Positions 33,384-42,071 of a stretch of DNA of 64,000 nucleotides are shown piece after piece. Location: contig JAHZGX010000020.1 of assembly GCA_019420585.1 (NCBI GenBank), forward strand, positions 223,855 through 287,854, given 5' to 3'. Position 1 is the first letter of the stretch. Every line of letters starts with the position of its first letter. The notes under the pieces were generated by a model. It was not told the DNA's origin. It saw nothing but the letters and a program-made list of their open reading frames with translations, and made no database searches. This DNA comes from Prevotellaceae bacterium. GTDB taxonomy: Bacteria > Bacteroidota > Bacteroidia > Bacteroidales > Bacteroidaceae. The position numbers and the translations under genes were made by a program.

Positions 33384-34790
33384 ATGAGATTCGTTCAAAC
33401 TTTCTGGACAGCAAACATAAATCCATTAGATAAATCGTTTGGGTGGGTGTCGCCTGAATTTAATATAATGTCATGGGCGTTAAGTTGTTTGTGTATACGA
33501 AAACATTATGATAATTTGGAATTGTACACGGACGAGAATGGATACAAACTTTTGATTGAGCAGTTGTCTCTTCCATATACGAAAGTTCATGTGATATATG
33601 ATAAGAATCTATGCCTTCCCAAAAACTGGGCATATGCGAAAATCAAGACTTATTCTCTACAGGATTGTCCATTTCTTCATATAGACGGGGATGTCTATTT
33701 GTCCGCCCCTCTTCCTGGCAACATACTAAATGCACCTTTGGTTGTCCAAAACCGAGAATTAGGTGGTTCGTATTACGCATCAATGCTTGAAAAAATACAC
33801 GGGCAACAATCTTTGATTCTTCCCGATTGTATTAAAATCATGGACGAAAGAAATAAAATATCCTCCTTTAACATGGGAGTTTTTGGAGGAGGTGACATAG
33901 ATTTTATCCGCAATTATTGTGAGGAAGCCATGTCTTTTGTGAACGATAACGGAATCAACGATTTAACACAGAGGATATCGGGTCTGGAATGCAATTTGTT
34001 TTTTGAACAAATAATATTTGCGGCCAAAGCCGATTGTGAGGAAAAAGAGGTGGCAAGTGTGTTAGGGCGAACGGTGCTTGATTTCGGGTATACAGTGAAG
34101 GATTTCTGTAATCTGGATATGTTTAGCAAGAAAGGCTTCTTCCATATACTTGGAGGACACAAAAGAAATGCACATATTTGTAGAATGTTGCAGAACACGC
34201 TAATACGTGAATATCCAAAATATTATGGCAAGATAGTTCGTCTCTTCCAAAAGCATTACAGTGAAATTGTAGATAAAAGAGTCGTGGTAAATCCGCTGTG
34301 TCCAAGAGAATACATCAATCTTCTCGAAACTTACAAGAAGAAAATAGAAAATGTAGATGATAGGATAATTGGGAAATACGAAGAGGAGACTGCATGGAAC
34401 TCGGAGTTTATTGTATGCTCGTCAGAGGAACAACAGATGGATTTTATTATAAGTGTTTCTCCTCTGATAGAAATAGTTAGCATTCCGTGTGAATGGAAAG
34501 ACAATCAGGGGATAAGGGCGGAGTCTGCTTGCGAAGAAAATTTCCCCTTAAGCGCGATTGGCCTTATTCCAACGTGTTTTTTCAAGCACATAGAACAGAT
34601 TGCACTTCTTGACTTTGATGTCGAGATTGTTAACATAATAAGAAAGGGTGCATCAACTGTTATAAACTTACAAAAAAATCTGTTGGCCTTAAAAGGCGGT
34701 AATGGAATTTGCTCTGCCAACTATATAATGGAGGAATTAGTGTTCCTCGTTAAAAATGGAATTGTGACGGCTCAAAAGCAATTAACTTAA
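33384..34790 (+). CDS. Glycosyltransferase-like protein (DUF6734-type)
   Basis: A 468-aa protein resembling the Bacteroidota family I know as DUF6734. The N-terminal half looks like a GT-A fold: MRFVQTFWTANINPL, then EFNIMSWALSCLCIRKHY, LELYTDENGYKLLI, and a DxD motif at D101-G-D103 in FLHIDGDVYL, the usual metal and nucleotide-sugar site. Conserved FNMGVFGGGD and GGHKRN segments follow. The C-terminal 130 residues are not recognised. The frame opens at 33243, but the ATG at 33384 matches the family start. It is very AT-rich compared with all neighbours and lies 15 bases before a small Gly/Ser-rich gene that may be its partner. Confidence 0.75.
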   Translation: MRFVQTFWTANINPLDKSFGWVSPEFNIMSWALSCLCIRKHYDNLELYTDENGYKLLIEQLSLPYTKVHVIYDKNLCLPKNWAYAKIKTYSLQDCPFLHIDGDVYLSAPLPGNILNAPLVVQNRELGGSYYASMLEKIHGQQSLILPDCIKIMDERNKISSFNMGVFGGGDIDFIRNYCEEAMSFVNDNGINDLTQRISGLECNLFFEQIIFAAKADCEEKEVASVLGRTVLDFGYTVKDFCNLDMFSKKGFFHILGGHKRNAHICRMLQNTLIREYPKYYGKIVRLFQKHYSEIVDKRVVVNPLCPREYINLLETYKKKIENVDDRIIGKYEEETAWNSEFIVCSSEEQQMDFIISVSPLIEIVSIPCEWKDNQGIRAESACEENFPLSAIGLIPTCFFKHIEQIALLDFDVEIVNIIRKGASTVINLQKNLLALKGGNGICSANYIMEELVFLVKNGIVTAQKQLT

Positions 34791-34805
34791 TAGTAAACCC
34801 TTAAA

Positions 34806-35438
34806 ATGAGAAAAGTTATGAGTTACGAATCAAATGAAGCTATTAAAGGAAGTGGGTCGAATCCCTACACACAAGAGGAAATGATTGCATTAGTGAATCA
34901 CGAAGCATGGCATGGAGGTTGGGTGCGTGACCCAAAGACAAATGGAGTTTGTTATGTAAGAACCGATTTGGGAACAGAACAGGACGGACAATATCGTTTA
35001 GGAAGTTATGATAATCCATTTTCCTTTGCTGCATATGAAGAAATGATGGCCTTAGAAATTTGGCCAGGTGGGTGGGTCAGAGAACATGGCGAATTGGTTT
35101 ATCACCGTGCTTTTGGAGATACTTCTGGGAGTGGAAGTGCATACGGTGGAGGATGCGGAGGCAATTCTGGAAGTGGTGGAAGTGGACTTATGGCAGGAAG
35201 TGAAAGATTTCGTCCTGATGGATGCCATATTTCGTTGGAAGTGGAAGTGACATGGGGAGATGGGTCTTTTTTAAATGGACAAACTCCTCCATTGAGTGTA
35301 ACTGTTATTTTACATGCAGAAGATCATTTTGGCGGTGTTTCTGCAGTCGCCACATGGGACGGGAATTATCATGTTAAGATAGTATCTGCAGATTTCCCAA
35401 CCATTTTCTATAATATTCCTGAACAATATCGATGTTAA
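34806..35438 (+). CDS. Gly/Ser-rich protein with duplicated GGWVR motif
   Basis: 210 aa, family not recognised. Two copies of a ~33-residue motif are visible: residues 19-52 (NPYTQEEMIALVNHEAWHGG, then WVRD...VCYVR) and 70-101 (NPFSFAAYEEMMALEIWPGG, then WVRE...LVYHR). A Gly/Ser linker (about 104-133, with GSGSAYGGGCGGNSGSGGSG) leads to a beta-rich C-terminal domain (137-210, with HISLEVEVTWGDGSF) that ends in Cys. There is no signal peptide and no GG-type leader cleavage site. Its position 15 bases after the glycosyltransferase-like gene suggests it could be the acceptor. The start may be Met5. It shares the AT-rich composition of the island. Confidence 0.7.
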   Translation: MRKVMSYESNEAIKGSGSNPYTQEEMIALVNHEAWHGGWVRDPKTNGVCYVRTDLGTEQDGQYRLGSYDNPFSFAAYEEMMALEIWPGGWVREHGELVYHRAFGDTSGSGSAYGGGCGGNSGSGGSGLMAGSERFRPDGCHISLEVEVTWGDGSFLNGQTPPLSVTVILHAEDHFGGVSAVATWDGNYHVKIVSADFPTIFYNIPEQYRC

Positions 35439-38203
35439 ACAGCAAGAAGCCCCTGCTTAGCGTCCTTGCCCTCCTCATCGGGGCAGTGGCCGGGGAGGCG
35501 CGTGCTTCCGCCCCCAATCCCGGGGAGCCCGACTCCCTGGCCATCCTCTCCGACCGCCTCTCGCGCTTCTGCCGGCGCGTGCCCCAGGAGCAGGTGTTCG
35601 TCCATATGGACAACGTCTGTTACCACCTGGGGGACACCATCTATTACAAAGCCTATGTGCTGCGTGCCGACAGTCTGCTCCCCACCGACCTGAGCGAAGT
35701 GCTCCACGTGGAGCTCCTCAACCAGGACGGCTACCTGGTGGAGCGGCAGATGCTGAGGCTGAGAGCCGGGGAGGCCGACGGCTCCTTCACGCTGCCCGAC
35801 ACGCTCTATGCCGGCTTCTACGAACTGCGGGCCTATACGCGCTGGCAGCTCAACTGGGGAGCCTTCACCCATCCCCACAGCCGCCCTGCGCACAAGTGGT
35901 TCATGCGTGAGGACATGGCCGAGGACTACTTCCGCGACTACGAGAAGCTCTACAGCCGGGTGTTCCCCATCTATGACAAGTGCCCCGCCTCGGAGCCGGG
36001 ATATACCCAGGAGATGACCCCGCGCCCGCTGCGCCGCTATTACAGAAAGAAGGAGCGCGAGGGCAAGGCCACGGTGACCTTCTACCCCGAGGGAGGAGCC
36101 TGGGTGGCAGGGGCTGGGCAGGACATCGCCTTCGAGGCCAGCGATGACGAGGGCCGCCACCTGCAGGGGCACCTCTCCATCCAAGACGGCGAGGGGCGCA
36201 CCCTGGCAGAGGCCGACACCGAGCACCGGGGGCGCGGCACGGTGACCCTGAGGGGGCAGGCGGGCGCGGCATACAAGGCCCTCTTCACCTGGGGCGAGGG
36301 GCAGACAGCCACGTTTTCCCTGCCCCAATGCATGGCGCAAGGGGTCATCCTCTCCGCCCGGGAGCGGCAGGACACCCTGCTGGTGACCCTGCACCGGGAG
36401 GGGCTGGGGCAGGCTCCCCTGGGGCTCACGCTGCTGGTGGGCGGCAGGTTCATCCTCGGGCAGAGGCTGGAGTCCGACACCTTGGCGCTCCCCCTGGCCG
36501 GCCTGCCTGCGGGGGTGGCGCAGCTCACTGTGTACGACGGCCATTCCCGGGTGTGGGCCGACCGCCTGCTCTTTCTCCACCAGGAGGCGGTGCCGGAGGG
36601 CAACGTGGCTGTGGGCGGGGAGGCGGCAGGGCACACGCTGGCTCCCTACGCCTGCCGGGAACTCAGCCTGCAGGCACCGGGGCCGGGACGGGTGTCGGTG
36701 GCCGTGTATGACCGGGGCACCGCCATCACGCCGCAGGACAACGGCACGATGCTCACGGAGATGCTGCTGGCAAGCCAGGTGAGGGGCTTCGTGGAAGACC
36801 CGCTCTATTATTTCCGGGAGGCCGACTCCACGCGCCGCCGCCACCTGGACCTCCTGCTCCGCGTGCAGGGGTGGAGGAGGTACCGCTGGGAAGAGATGAC
36901 GCAGGGCTTCACGCTGAGGGAGCCCTTCGAGATCTCTCCGGTCATTAGGGGCGACATGAGCAAATACCTGGCACTCGAGCAGGAGGACTACTTCTACCAC
37001 GAACCTTCGGAACTTCTAGCCACGCTGAAGGAGAGCCAAGGGGCGGGAGGAACCTGCGGCCCCAAGCTTGAAGATATATTGTGGCCCACGGGCATCGGCA
37101 GCGGAAGGCTGCTGAGGGAAGTCTGGGAAAACGACAAGATACAACTATATTCCTCGGTAAGGGATGACCCGGCAGACTTCCAATTCCTGAGCAAGATGAG
37201 GAAGGAGGGCGTGGTTAGGGCAGAGTATGCCTTGGCAACCAAGGGGCAGAACAGCTTTGGGCAAAGGACCGTGCCCACGAAGGACGGGAAGTTCTTCATC
37301 CAGGCACCCCATGTGGACTCCCCCTTCTTCCTGTACCTCATCGGGGCCGACCAGGGGGAGGTGAGGCAGATGAAACTGGATGGCGACGACTATCCCAAGT
37401 ACAGCGTGCGCGTGCGCCCCTTCTTTCCCCGCTTCGTGCACCCATACGGTTATTACCGGGTGCATCCCTCGGGGACTGCCGCAGTGCATTCCCCCAAGGC
37501 ATCGGACGACTCCCCCGGGGAGCCGGACGTGACAGGGCTGAAGGAGGTGGAGGTGAAGGGCGGCAGGGGACTGCGCAAGCTCAACCTGGACAAGCCCGTG
37601 CTGGTGCGGGATGCCTATGAGGCGTTCAACGAGACGGTGGATGCGGGCCTCTCCCCTGCATGGTATGCCGGCAGCCTGTCCTTCACCCTCAACCTGGCCC
37701 GTCTCTACATAGGCGAGATGCGGGGGACCGACAGGGCATACGACCTGGAACGCCGGTGGAACGGACGGGATGCCACCTTCAACATCCCCCAGGCGGACCA
37801 GCTCAGGTACAACCACCTGAGGAACCTGCACCAAGTTCGTATCTACACCGACTATGCCCCGAGGCTGGAGGGCGACCCCCGCTATGAGGCATCGGACCAG
37901 CCATCGGTGACCGTCAGCCTGGAATGCCTGCCGGACAACACGGAGCGCACCACGTACCGAGACCGCCGCTATCTCCACTGGGGCTACAACGTGTGCGAGG
38001 ACTTCTACCAGCCGCACTACGAGACCCTGCCGCCGGAGGGACACAAGGACCATCGCCGCACGCTCTACTGGAACCCTGCCGTGCAGCTGGACGGGCAGGG
38101 GCGCGCCACCATCCGTTTCTACGGGAGCGGCAGGGAGACCTCCCCCGTGGTCACCATCGAGGGCACGGCGGAGGACGGCACCCTGCTGAGCGGCTGCCGA
38201 TAG
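35432..38203 (+). CDS. Macroglobulin (MG2)-like surface protein
   Basis: A 923-aa exported protein with a signal peptide (LLSVLALLIGAVAGEARASA). Residues about 45-130 resemble an MG2-type domain of alpha-2-macroglobulin relatives: EQVFVHMDNVCYHLGDTIYY, then KAYVLRAD and FYELRAYTRW. Further beta-sandwich domains follow (VTFYPEGGAWVAGAGQDIAF), and a late IRFYGSGRETSPVVTIEG strand closes the protein. No thioester motif is seen. Bacteroidota homologues are uncharacterised envelope proteins. The only usable ATG overlaps the stop of the AT-rich gene by 7 bases: an in-frame TGA lies at 35420-35422. The gene itself is extremely GC-rich. Confidence 0.7.
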   Translation: MLNSKKPLLSVLALLIGAVAGEARASAPNPGEPDSLAILSDRLSRFCRRVPQEQVFVHMDNVCYHLGDTIYYKAYVLRADSLLPTDLSEVLHVELLNQDGYLVERQMLRLRAGEADGSFTLPDTLYAGFYELRAYTRWQLNWGAFTHPHSRPAHKWFMREDMAEDYFRDYEKLYSRVFPIYDKCPASEPGYTQEMTPRPLRRYYRKKEREGKATVTFYPEGGAWVAGAGQDIAFEASDDEGRHLQGHLSIQDGEGRTLAEADTEHRGRGTVTLRGQAGAAYKALFTWGEGQTATFSLPQCMAQGVILSARERQDTLLVTLHREGLGQAPLGLTLLVGGRFILGQRLESDTLALPLAGLPAGVAQLTVYDGHSRVWADRLLFLHQEAVPEGNVAVGGEAAGHTLAPYACRELSLQAPGPGRVSVAVYDRGTAITPQDNGTMLTEMLLASQVRGFVEDPLYYFREADSTRRRHLDLLLRVQGWRRYRWEEMTQGFTLREPFEISPVIRGDMSKYLALEQEDYFYHEPSELLATLKESQGAGGTCGPKLEDILWPTGIGSGRLLREVWENDKIQLYSSVRDDPADFQFLSKMRKEGVVRAEYALATKGQNSFGQRTVPTKDGKFFIQAPHVDSPFFLYLIGADQGEVRQMKLDGDDYPKYSVRVRPFFPRFVHPYGYYRVHPSGTAAVHSPKASDDSPGEPDVTGLKEVEVKGGRGLRKLNLDKPVLVRDAYEAFNETVDAGLSPAWYAGSLSFTLNLARLYIGEMRGTDRAYDLERRWNGRDATFNIPQADQLRYNHLRNLHQVRIYTDYAPRLEGDPRYEASDQPSVTVSLECLPDNTERTTYRDRRYLHWGYNVCEDFYQPHYETLPPEGHKDHRRTLYWNPAVQLDGQGRATIRFYGSGRETSPVVTIEGTAEDGTLLSGCR

Positions 38204-38205
38204 CA

Positions 38206-38234
38206 AAGGGCGGCCCTCACGGAGAGCCGCCCTT
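38206..38234. terminator. Hairpin between convergent genes
   Basis: A 9-base GC-rich stem (38206-38214 with 38226-38234, AAGGGCGGC) just past the stop at 38203. It could act in both directions; the T-tracts are weak. Confidence 0.45.
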
Positions 38235-38320
38235 CACCACCGCCTCCCCCCGCTGTGCGCCGGGAGGCAGTGCCTGCCGCGGGCGCGCTGGCCTCCGGCA
38301 GTGGGGGATGGGGGACAGGG

Positions 38321-39055
38321 TCAGTCGATGCCCAGGTAGGCAAGGAACCGCTCGGTGTCGTAGTTCATGATGAGCTCATCGGGGAAGCGGGTCTCCTCGA
38401 GCAGGGGGTATAGGTACCCGTAGTCGGCGATGGAGAAGGATATGTGGGCGTCACTGCCCAGGATGACGGGCACTCCCTGCTGGCGGCAGAGGCGCAGGAT
38501 TTGCAGGTTGTTGTCACGCGACTTCACCAGTCCCCGCGCCGGCCGGAAACTGGTGTTGTTTATCTCGAGCAGCGTATGGGTCTCTGCGGCGGCCTCCACC
38601 AGTGGACGGTAGTCCAGGTCGGCTGCGCCGTCTCCCGGATGGCTGATGATGTGCGTCCACGGGTTCCTGATGGCGGCCTCCACACCTGCCGTGTTCTCGT
38701 CGCGGCTCCCTCCCTGCCAGCAAATGCTGTGTATGCCGGCGATGCGGAGGTCGAGCATCCGGTAGTAGTTCTCGTCGAGATCCAGTGTCCCCCGGGTGTC
38801 CAATATGTTCAACTCGGCTCCCAGGAGCAGGCGCACGCCGTACATCTGACGGGGCACCACGTGGAGGTTGCGGAAGTAGATGGGGTCGCAGGTGCCCGGT
38901 ATGTGGGGACCGTGCTCTGTTATGCCCAGTATCTGCAAGCCTCGGGCGGCTGCCTCGCTTGCCATTTCCTGCAGGGTGCTGAAGGCATGCCCACTCATGA
39001 TGGTGTGGGTATGAACGTCCAGCCTGATCTTCTTCTTCTCGTTCTCTATGTTCAT
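38321..39055 (-). CDS. PHP-domain phosphatase (YcdX-like)
   Basis: A 244-aa PHP metallophosphoesterase. The metal-binding motifs in order are DVHTHTIMSGHAFSTL (about 14-29), GITEHGPHIPG (about 44-54), GAELNIL, the ISHPGDG segment and GSDAHIS near the C terminus. This matches the YcdX-type trinuclear zinc phosphatases; the physiological substrate is unknown. It lies last in the leftward dapB-lepB cluster, 77 bases after the pseudouridine synthase. Confidence 0.9.
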   Translation of the reverse strand: MNIENEKKKIRLDVHTHTIMSGHAFSTLQEMASEAAARGLQILGITEHGPHIPGTCDPIYFRNLHVVPRQMYGVRLLLGAELNILDTRGTLDLDENYYRMLDLRIAGIHSICWQGGSRDENTAGVEAAIRNPWTHIISHPGDGAADLDYRPLVEAAAETHTLLEINNTSFRPARGLVKSRDNNLQILRLCRQQGVPVILGSDAHISFSIADYGYLYPLLEETRFPDELIMNYDTERFLAYLGID

Positions 39056-39132
39056 AGCCTTATGTTTGTGTTGTGATGTTTCCTTGTCGTATGTGCTTCC
39101 CCCGGAATGTCCTTCGGGGCGTTGCTTCCTTA

Positions 39133-40755
39133 TTATATATAGTCCCAGCGGAAGGTCATTCGTTCCCCGGTTCGGGGGTGGGTGAGGCTGAGTTGCTGTG
39201 CGTGGAGCATCAGCCTGCCCGCTGCCTGCCCGTAGAGCCTGTCGCCCACGATGGGGTTGCCCAGCCCGGAAGGATGGGCGCAGTGAACCCGCAACTGGTG
39301 GGTGCGCCCCGTGAGCGGCTGCAGCGTCACCCTTGAATGGTTGCCCTCGCGGGCTTCCACCCTGTAATGGGTGCGTGCGCTCTTGCCCAGCGTGAAGTCC
39401 ACCAGTTGGCGGGGACGATCGTCCAAGTCGGGGCGCAACGGCAGACTGATGTACCCCTCCTGTCCCACAGGCAAGGGGTGCTCCAGGATGGCCGTATAGA
39501 CCTTCTCCACCTCGTGTGCCAGGAACTGCCGTTGCAGGGAGCGGTGGGCCTCGGGGGTGAGTGCTACCACCATGAGTCCGCTCGTGTCCATGTCCAGCCG
39601 GTGCACCATGAGGGGAGGCGTGGTCGTGGGGAACTCATCCCTGAGGATGTCCTCCACGCTTGGCAGCCCCTCCTTGCCCGGAACGGAGAGCATCCCCTCG
39701 GGCTTGCGCACGACCACCAGACTGCTGTCGGCGTACTGGATGCTGAACCGCTGTAGCACGGAGCGGTAACCCGCTGAGAGCGGGTTCTCCTCCAGGCTGA
39801 GCCCCTGTGTCATGTGGGAGAGCAGGGGCAGGCAGCGGCTGTGGCAGGCGGGGTAGAAGCATCCGTCGGTGCGCACCTCGTCGGCCGGGGAGGCACCCAC
39901 CCAGAACTCTCCCATGCACAGCGGCGTCATCCCTTGGGCGTATGCCGCCTGCAGCAGTTTGGGCGCGCAGCAGTCACCCGTTCCCGAGGGCGGCACGGCT
40001 GAGCCGAATATCTGGCTCACGCTTCGCCTCTCGCCCCGGGCGTTGAGGAGTATGTAGCGGTCGAAGAGCCAGCCCTGCAGGGCCTCGCTGCGCCTCTTCC
40101 TCTCGGTCTGCAGTGCCTTCTCCTCTTCCAGGAGTGCCCTCACGAGGGCTTCGGCCTCCCTTATCTTCTGTTCCCATCGCTTGGCCGCTCTGCGCAGTTC
40201 CGCCTTCTGGTATTGGCTTTCCCTCACCATCTCTTCCTGCCTGCCTGCCAGTTCCTCGGGGGAAAGGGTCAGCCTGAGTTGCCGGCGCTGGAGCCTTGCC
40301 CGCCGGGCTTCCTCCCTCATGGCCTGCATCTCGCGGTCTCTCTCCCCGAGCATCTCCTCCAGCCGCAGCCTTTGGCGCATGGTGCCGCTCTCCTGCCTCA
40401 GGGCGATGAGCCTCCGGTTCATGGCCGAGATGACTCCCTGTTCCTGCTGGAAGTGACAGCCGGGCGACATGAGGTCGAACACGGGCGGGACGAAATATTC
40501 CTGCCGGGTCTGTCCTCCTAGCGTGCCCGAGAATGCGGCCAGGAACCCCCTGGCTCCCCGGTGCCTGACCACCAGTACACCCATCATCTTCCCCTGCGAG
40601 AGTTCGTCCCTCCACTGACCCTGTCCCTCCAGGTAGGCACGCAGTTGACCCGCCGCGGCCCTGCAAAGCGGATGAGGCTCGTAGCAGAACGGGTAGGTGA
40701 AGCGTTCGGGGTCGGGTATCTGCTCCGCGCAGGCGGGCAGTGGGTGCAGGATCAT
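39133..40755 (-). CDS. RluA-family pseudouridine synthase with long N-terminal extension
   Basis: 540 aa. The C-terminal ~220 residues are a RluA-type catalytic domain; HRLDMDTSGLMV holds the catalytic aspartate, and GRTHQLRVHCAHPSGLGNPI is the downstream family motif. The reaction is uridine-to-pseudouridine isomerisation in rRNA or tRNA; the target is unknown. The N-terminal ~310 residues include a long charged coiled coil (about 125-230), as in long RluA paralogues of Bacteroidota. The start overlaps the wbqC stop by 4 bases. Confidence 0.9.
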   Translation of the reverse strand: MILHPLPACAEQIPDPERFTYPFCYEPHPLCRAAAGQLRAYLEGQGQWRDELSQGKMMGVLVVRHRGARGFLAAFSGTLGGQTRQEYFVPPVFDLMSPGCHFQQEQGVISAMNRRLIALRQESGTMRQRLRLEEMLGERDREMQAMREEARRARLQRRQLRLTLSPEELAGRQEEMVRESQYQKAELRRAAKRWEQKIREAEALVRALLEEEKALQTERKRRSEALQGWLFDRYILLNARGERRSVSQIFGSAVPPSGTGDCCAPKLLQAAYAQGMTPLCMGEFWVGASPADEVRTDGCFYPACHSRCLPLLSHMTQGLSLEENPLSAGYRSVLQRFSIQYADSSLVVVRKPEGMLSVPGKEGLPSVEDILRDEFPTTTPPLMVHRLDMDTSGLMVVALTPEAHRSLQRQFLAHEVEKVYTAILEHPLPVGQEGYISLPLRPDLDDRPRQLVDFTLGKSARTHYRVEAREGNHSRVTLQPLTGRTHQLRVHCAHPSGLGNPIVGDRLYGQAAGRLMLHAQQLSLTHPRTGERMTFRWDYI

Positions 40756-41318
40756 AGGAGCAGGAGCCCCTCGGGGCCCATATTGAAGAGCAGGTCAACG
40801 ATGCTCAGCCCCGGGCGGAAGCCCTCCTTGTGTCCGAACACCTGCCAGTAGGGGGTCTTGACAGGCGGGAATTCCTGGGCCAGGGCATCGCCCTGATAGG
40901 ACTCCGTGCGCCGGATATTGGCCTGGATGTCCAGCAGGTGGCAGACCAGGCGCATGAGTTCCTCGTTGAAGTCGGCCAGGTACTCCCACTTGGACTCGTA
41001 GAAAGGGGCGAAGTCATCGGCGTAATACTCAAAGAAGGGGGACTGCCCGTAACTGCTCTTCAGGGCATTCCAGTGCTGCCGGCGCCAGTTGCCGTGCTCG
41101 CTCAGGCGTATGTCCCGCGTGAGGGTAGGCCCTTCGGGCTTCACCACGGGTATGCTCAGGGAGAGTACACCCTGTGGGCTGTCGATGAGGCATCGGTTGC
41201 GCAGGGTCTGCCTGGTATAATGGTCGTGAACCTCCATCTGAGCCTCCTGTGCATGCAGCAGTGCGCTGTAGTGCGCTGCGGGAGCCAGGTAGCAACAGGG
41301 CAATGTCAGGGTGTTCAT
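40752..41318 (-). CDS. WbqC-like family protein
   Basis: A 188-aa WbqC-like protein: LPCCYLAPAAHYSALLHAQE at the N terminus, then NRCLIDSPQGVLSLSIPV, HWNALKSSYGQSPFFEYYAD, and the C-terminal hydrophobic DLLFNMGPEGLLLL. The biochemical role of the family is not settled; members occur in glycan or amino-sugar clusters. Overlaps with lepB-like (upstream) and rluA-type (downstream) genes are 4 bases each, so it is part of a tightly packed operon. Confidence 0.85.
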   Translation of the reverse strand: MNTLTLPCCYLAPAAHYSALLHAQEAQMEVHDHYTRQTLRNRCLIDSPQGVLSLSIPVVKPEGPTLTRDIRLSEHGNWRRQHWNALKSSYGQSPFFEYYADDFAPFYESKWEYLADFNEELMRLVCHLLDIQANIRRTESYQGDALAQEFPPVKTPYWQVFGHKEGFRPGLSIVDLLFNMGPEGLLLL

Positions 41319-42034
41319 GGTCTTCCCTCCAGTGGACGGAGCAGGCGGTCGGTTCGGAGCCGGCTGTACCAGGGCTTCATCCTGTCCAGTGAATAGAGCA
41401 GGGTGGTAGCCTGTCCGACAATGGCTTCCCGGGGCAGGAAGCCTAGGGTACGGCTGTCTTGCAGATTCCTTGCGTTGCCTGAGTATATCCAGTAATAGTT
41501 CTTGTGAAATCTGAATTGCCTGTAAGGCTTCCCCTTCCAGGTGAGGCGGTCGGCCTGTACGGCTACCTCTGCCCCTTCATGGCTGCGGATGGTGCGTGCG
41601 TAGAGGCTCACGTTCCAGGGCGACATCTTGATGCAGTCGCCTTTCCGGGGTATGACCAGCGGCCAGATGCACCCTTGGGAGTAGTTGCGCACGGGGCTTA
41701 CTCGGAGGTGCGGCCCCACCCATACCGTGTCGCCCGGCCCTGCCATCAGGCAGCCGATGCCCTCACTGGTCGGGCATCCCGGAGAGTCCGGGGTGCGGAA
41801 TGCCACCCAGTCTCCTGCCTCAGGGGCGCGTGACTCTGTCTCTAGCGGGTTCTCCTGCCAAGGGAGATGGATGCCGTAAGCCCATTTCCTGACCAGCACC
41901 CTGTCGCCGGCACGAAGCACGGGAGCCTGCATGTCGTGGGGTATGAAGTATATCCCGAACACGATGCAGCGCAGCACAATGGCCACGGATATAGCCAACG
42001 TGAAGGCAATTAGTATGCAGAGCAGGTGTCTCAA
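41315..42034 (-). CDS. S26 signal peptidase-like paralogue, catalytic residues apparently lost
   Basis: A 239-aa LepB-like protein with an N-terminal membrane helix (about 4-29). In the first conserved box, FGIYFIPHDMQAPVLRAGD (27 on), the serine of the usual PSxSM is aspartate (D34). In the box where LepB has YVKRxxGxPGD, this protein has IGCLMAGPGDTVWVG, with no lysine at the expected place. The rest of the fold is kept (YYWIYSGNARNLQDSRTLGF, matching the GDN/DSRYWG box, but without the GDN). It is probably not a peptidase by itself. It lies 37 bases downstream of the intact lepB. Confidence 0.78.
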   Translation of the reverse strand: MRHLLCILIAFTLAISVAIVLRCIVFGIYFIPHDMQAPVLRAGDRVLVRKWAYGIHLPWQENPLETESRAPEAGDWVAFRTPDSPGCPTSEGIGCLMAGPGDTVWVGPHLRVSPVRNYSQGCIWPLVIPRKGDCIKMSPWNVSLYARTIRSHEGAEVAVQADRLTWKGKPYRQFRFHKNYYWIYSGNARNLQDSRTLGFLPREAIVGQATTLLYSLDRMKPWYSRLRTDRLLRPLEGRP

Positions 42035-42071
42035 GCGGTTTTCCTTTCCTTAAGAATGATGATTGGGAGGG

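Noticed and set aside
35435..37000. 521-codon minus-strand frame opposite the macroglobulin-like gene
   Set aside because: No domain or signal peptide can be seen, and it is explained by GC-rich codon bias of the real gene.
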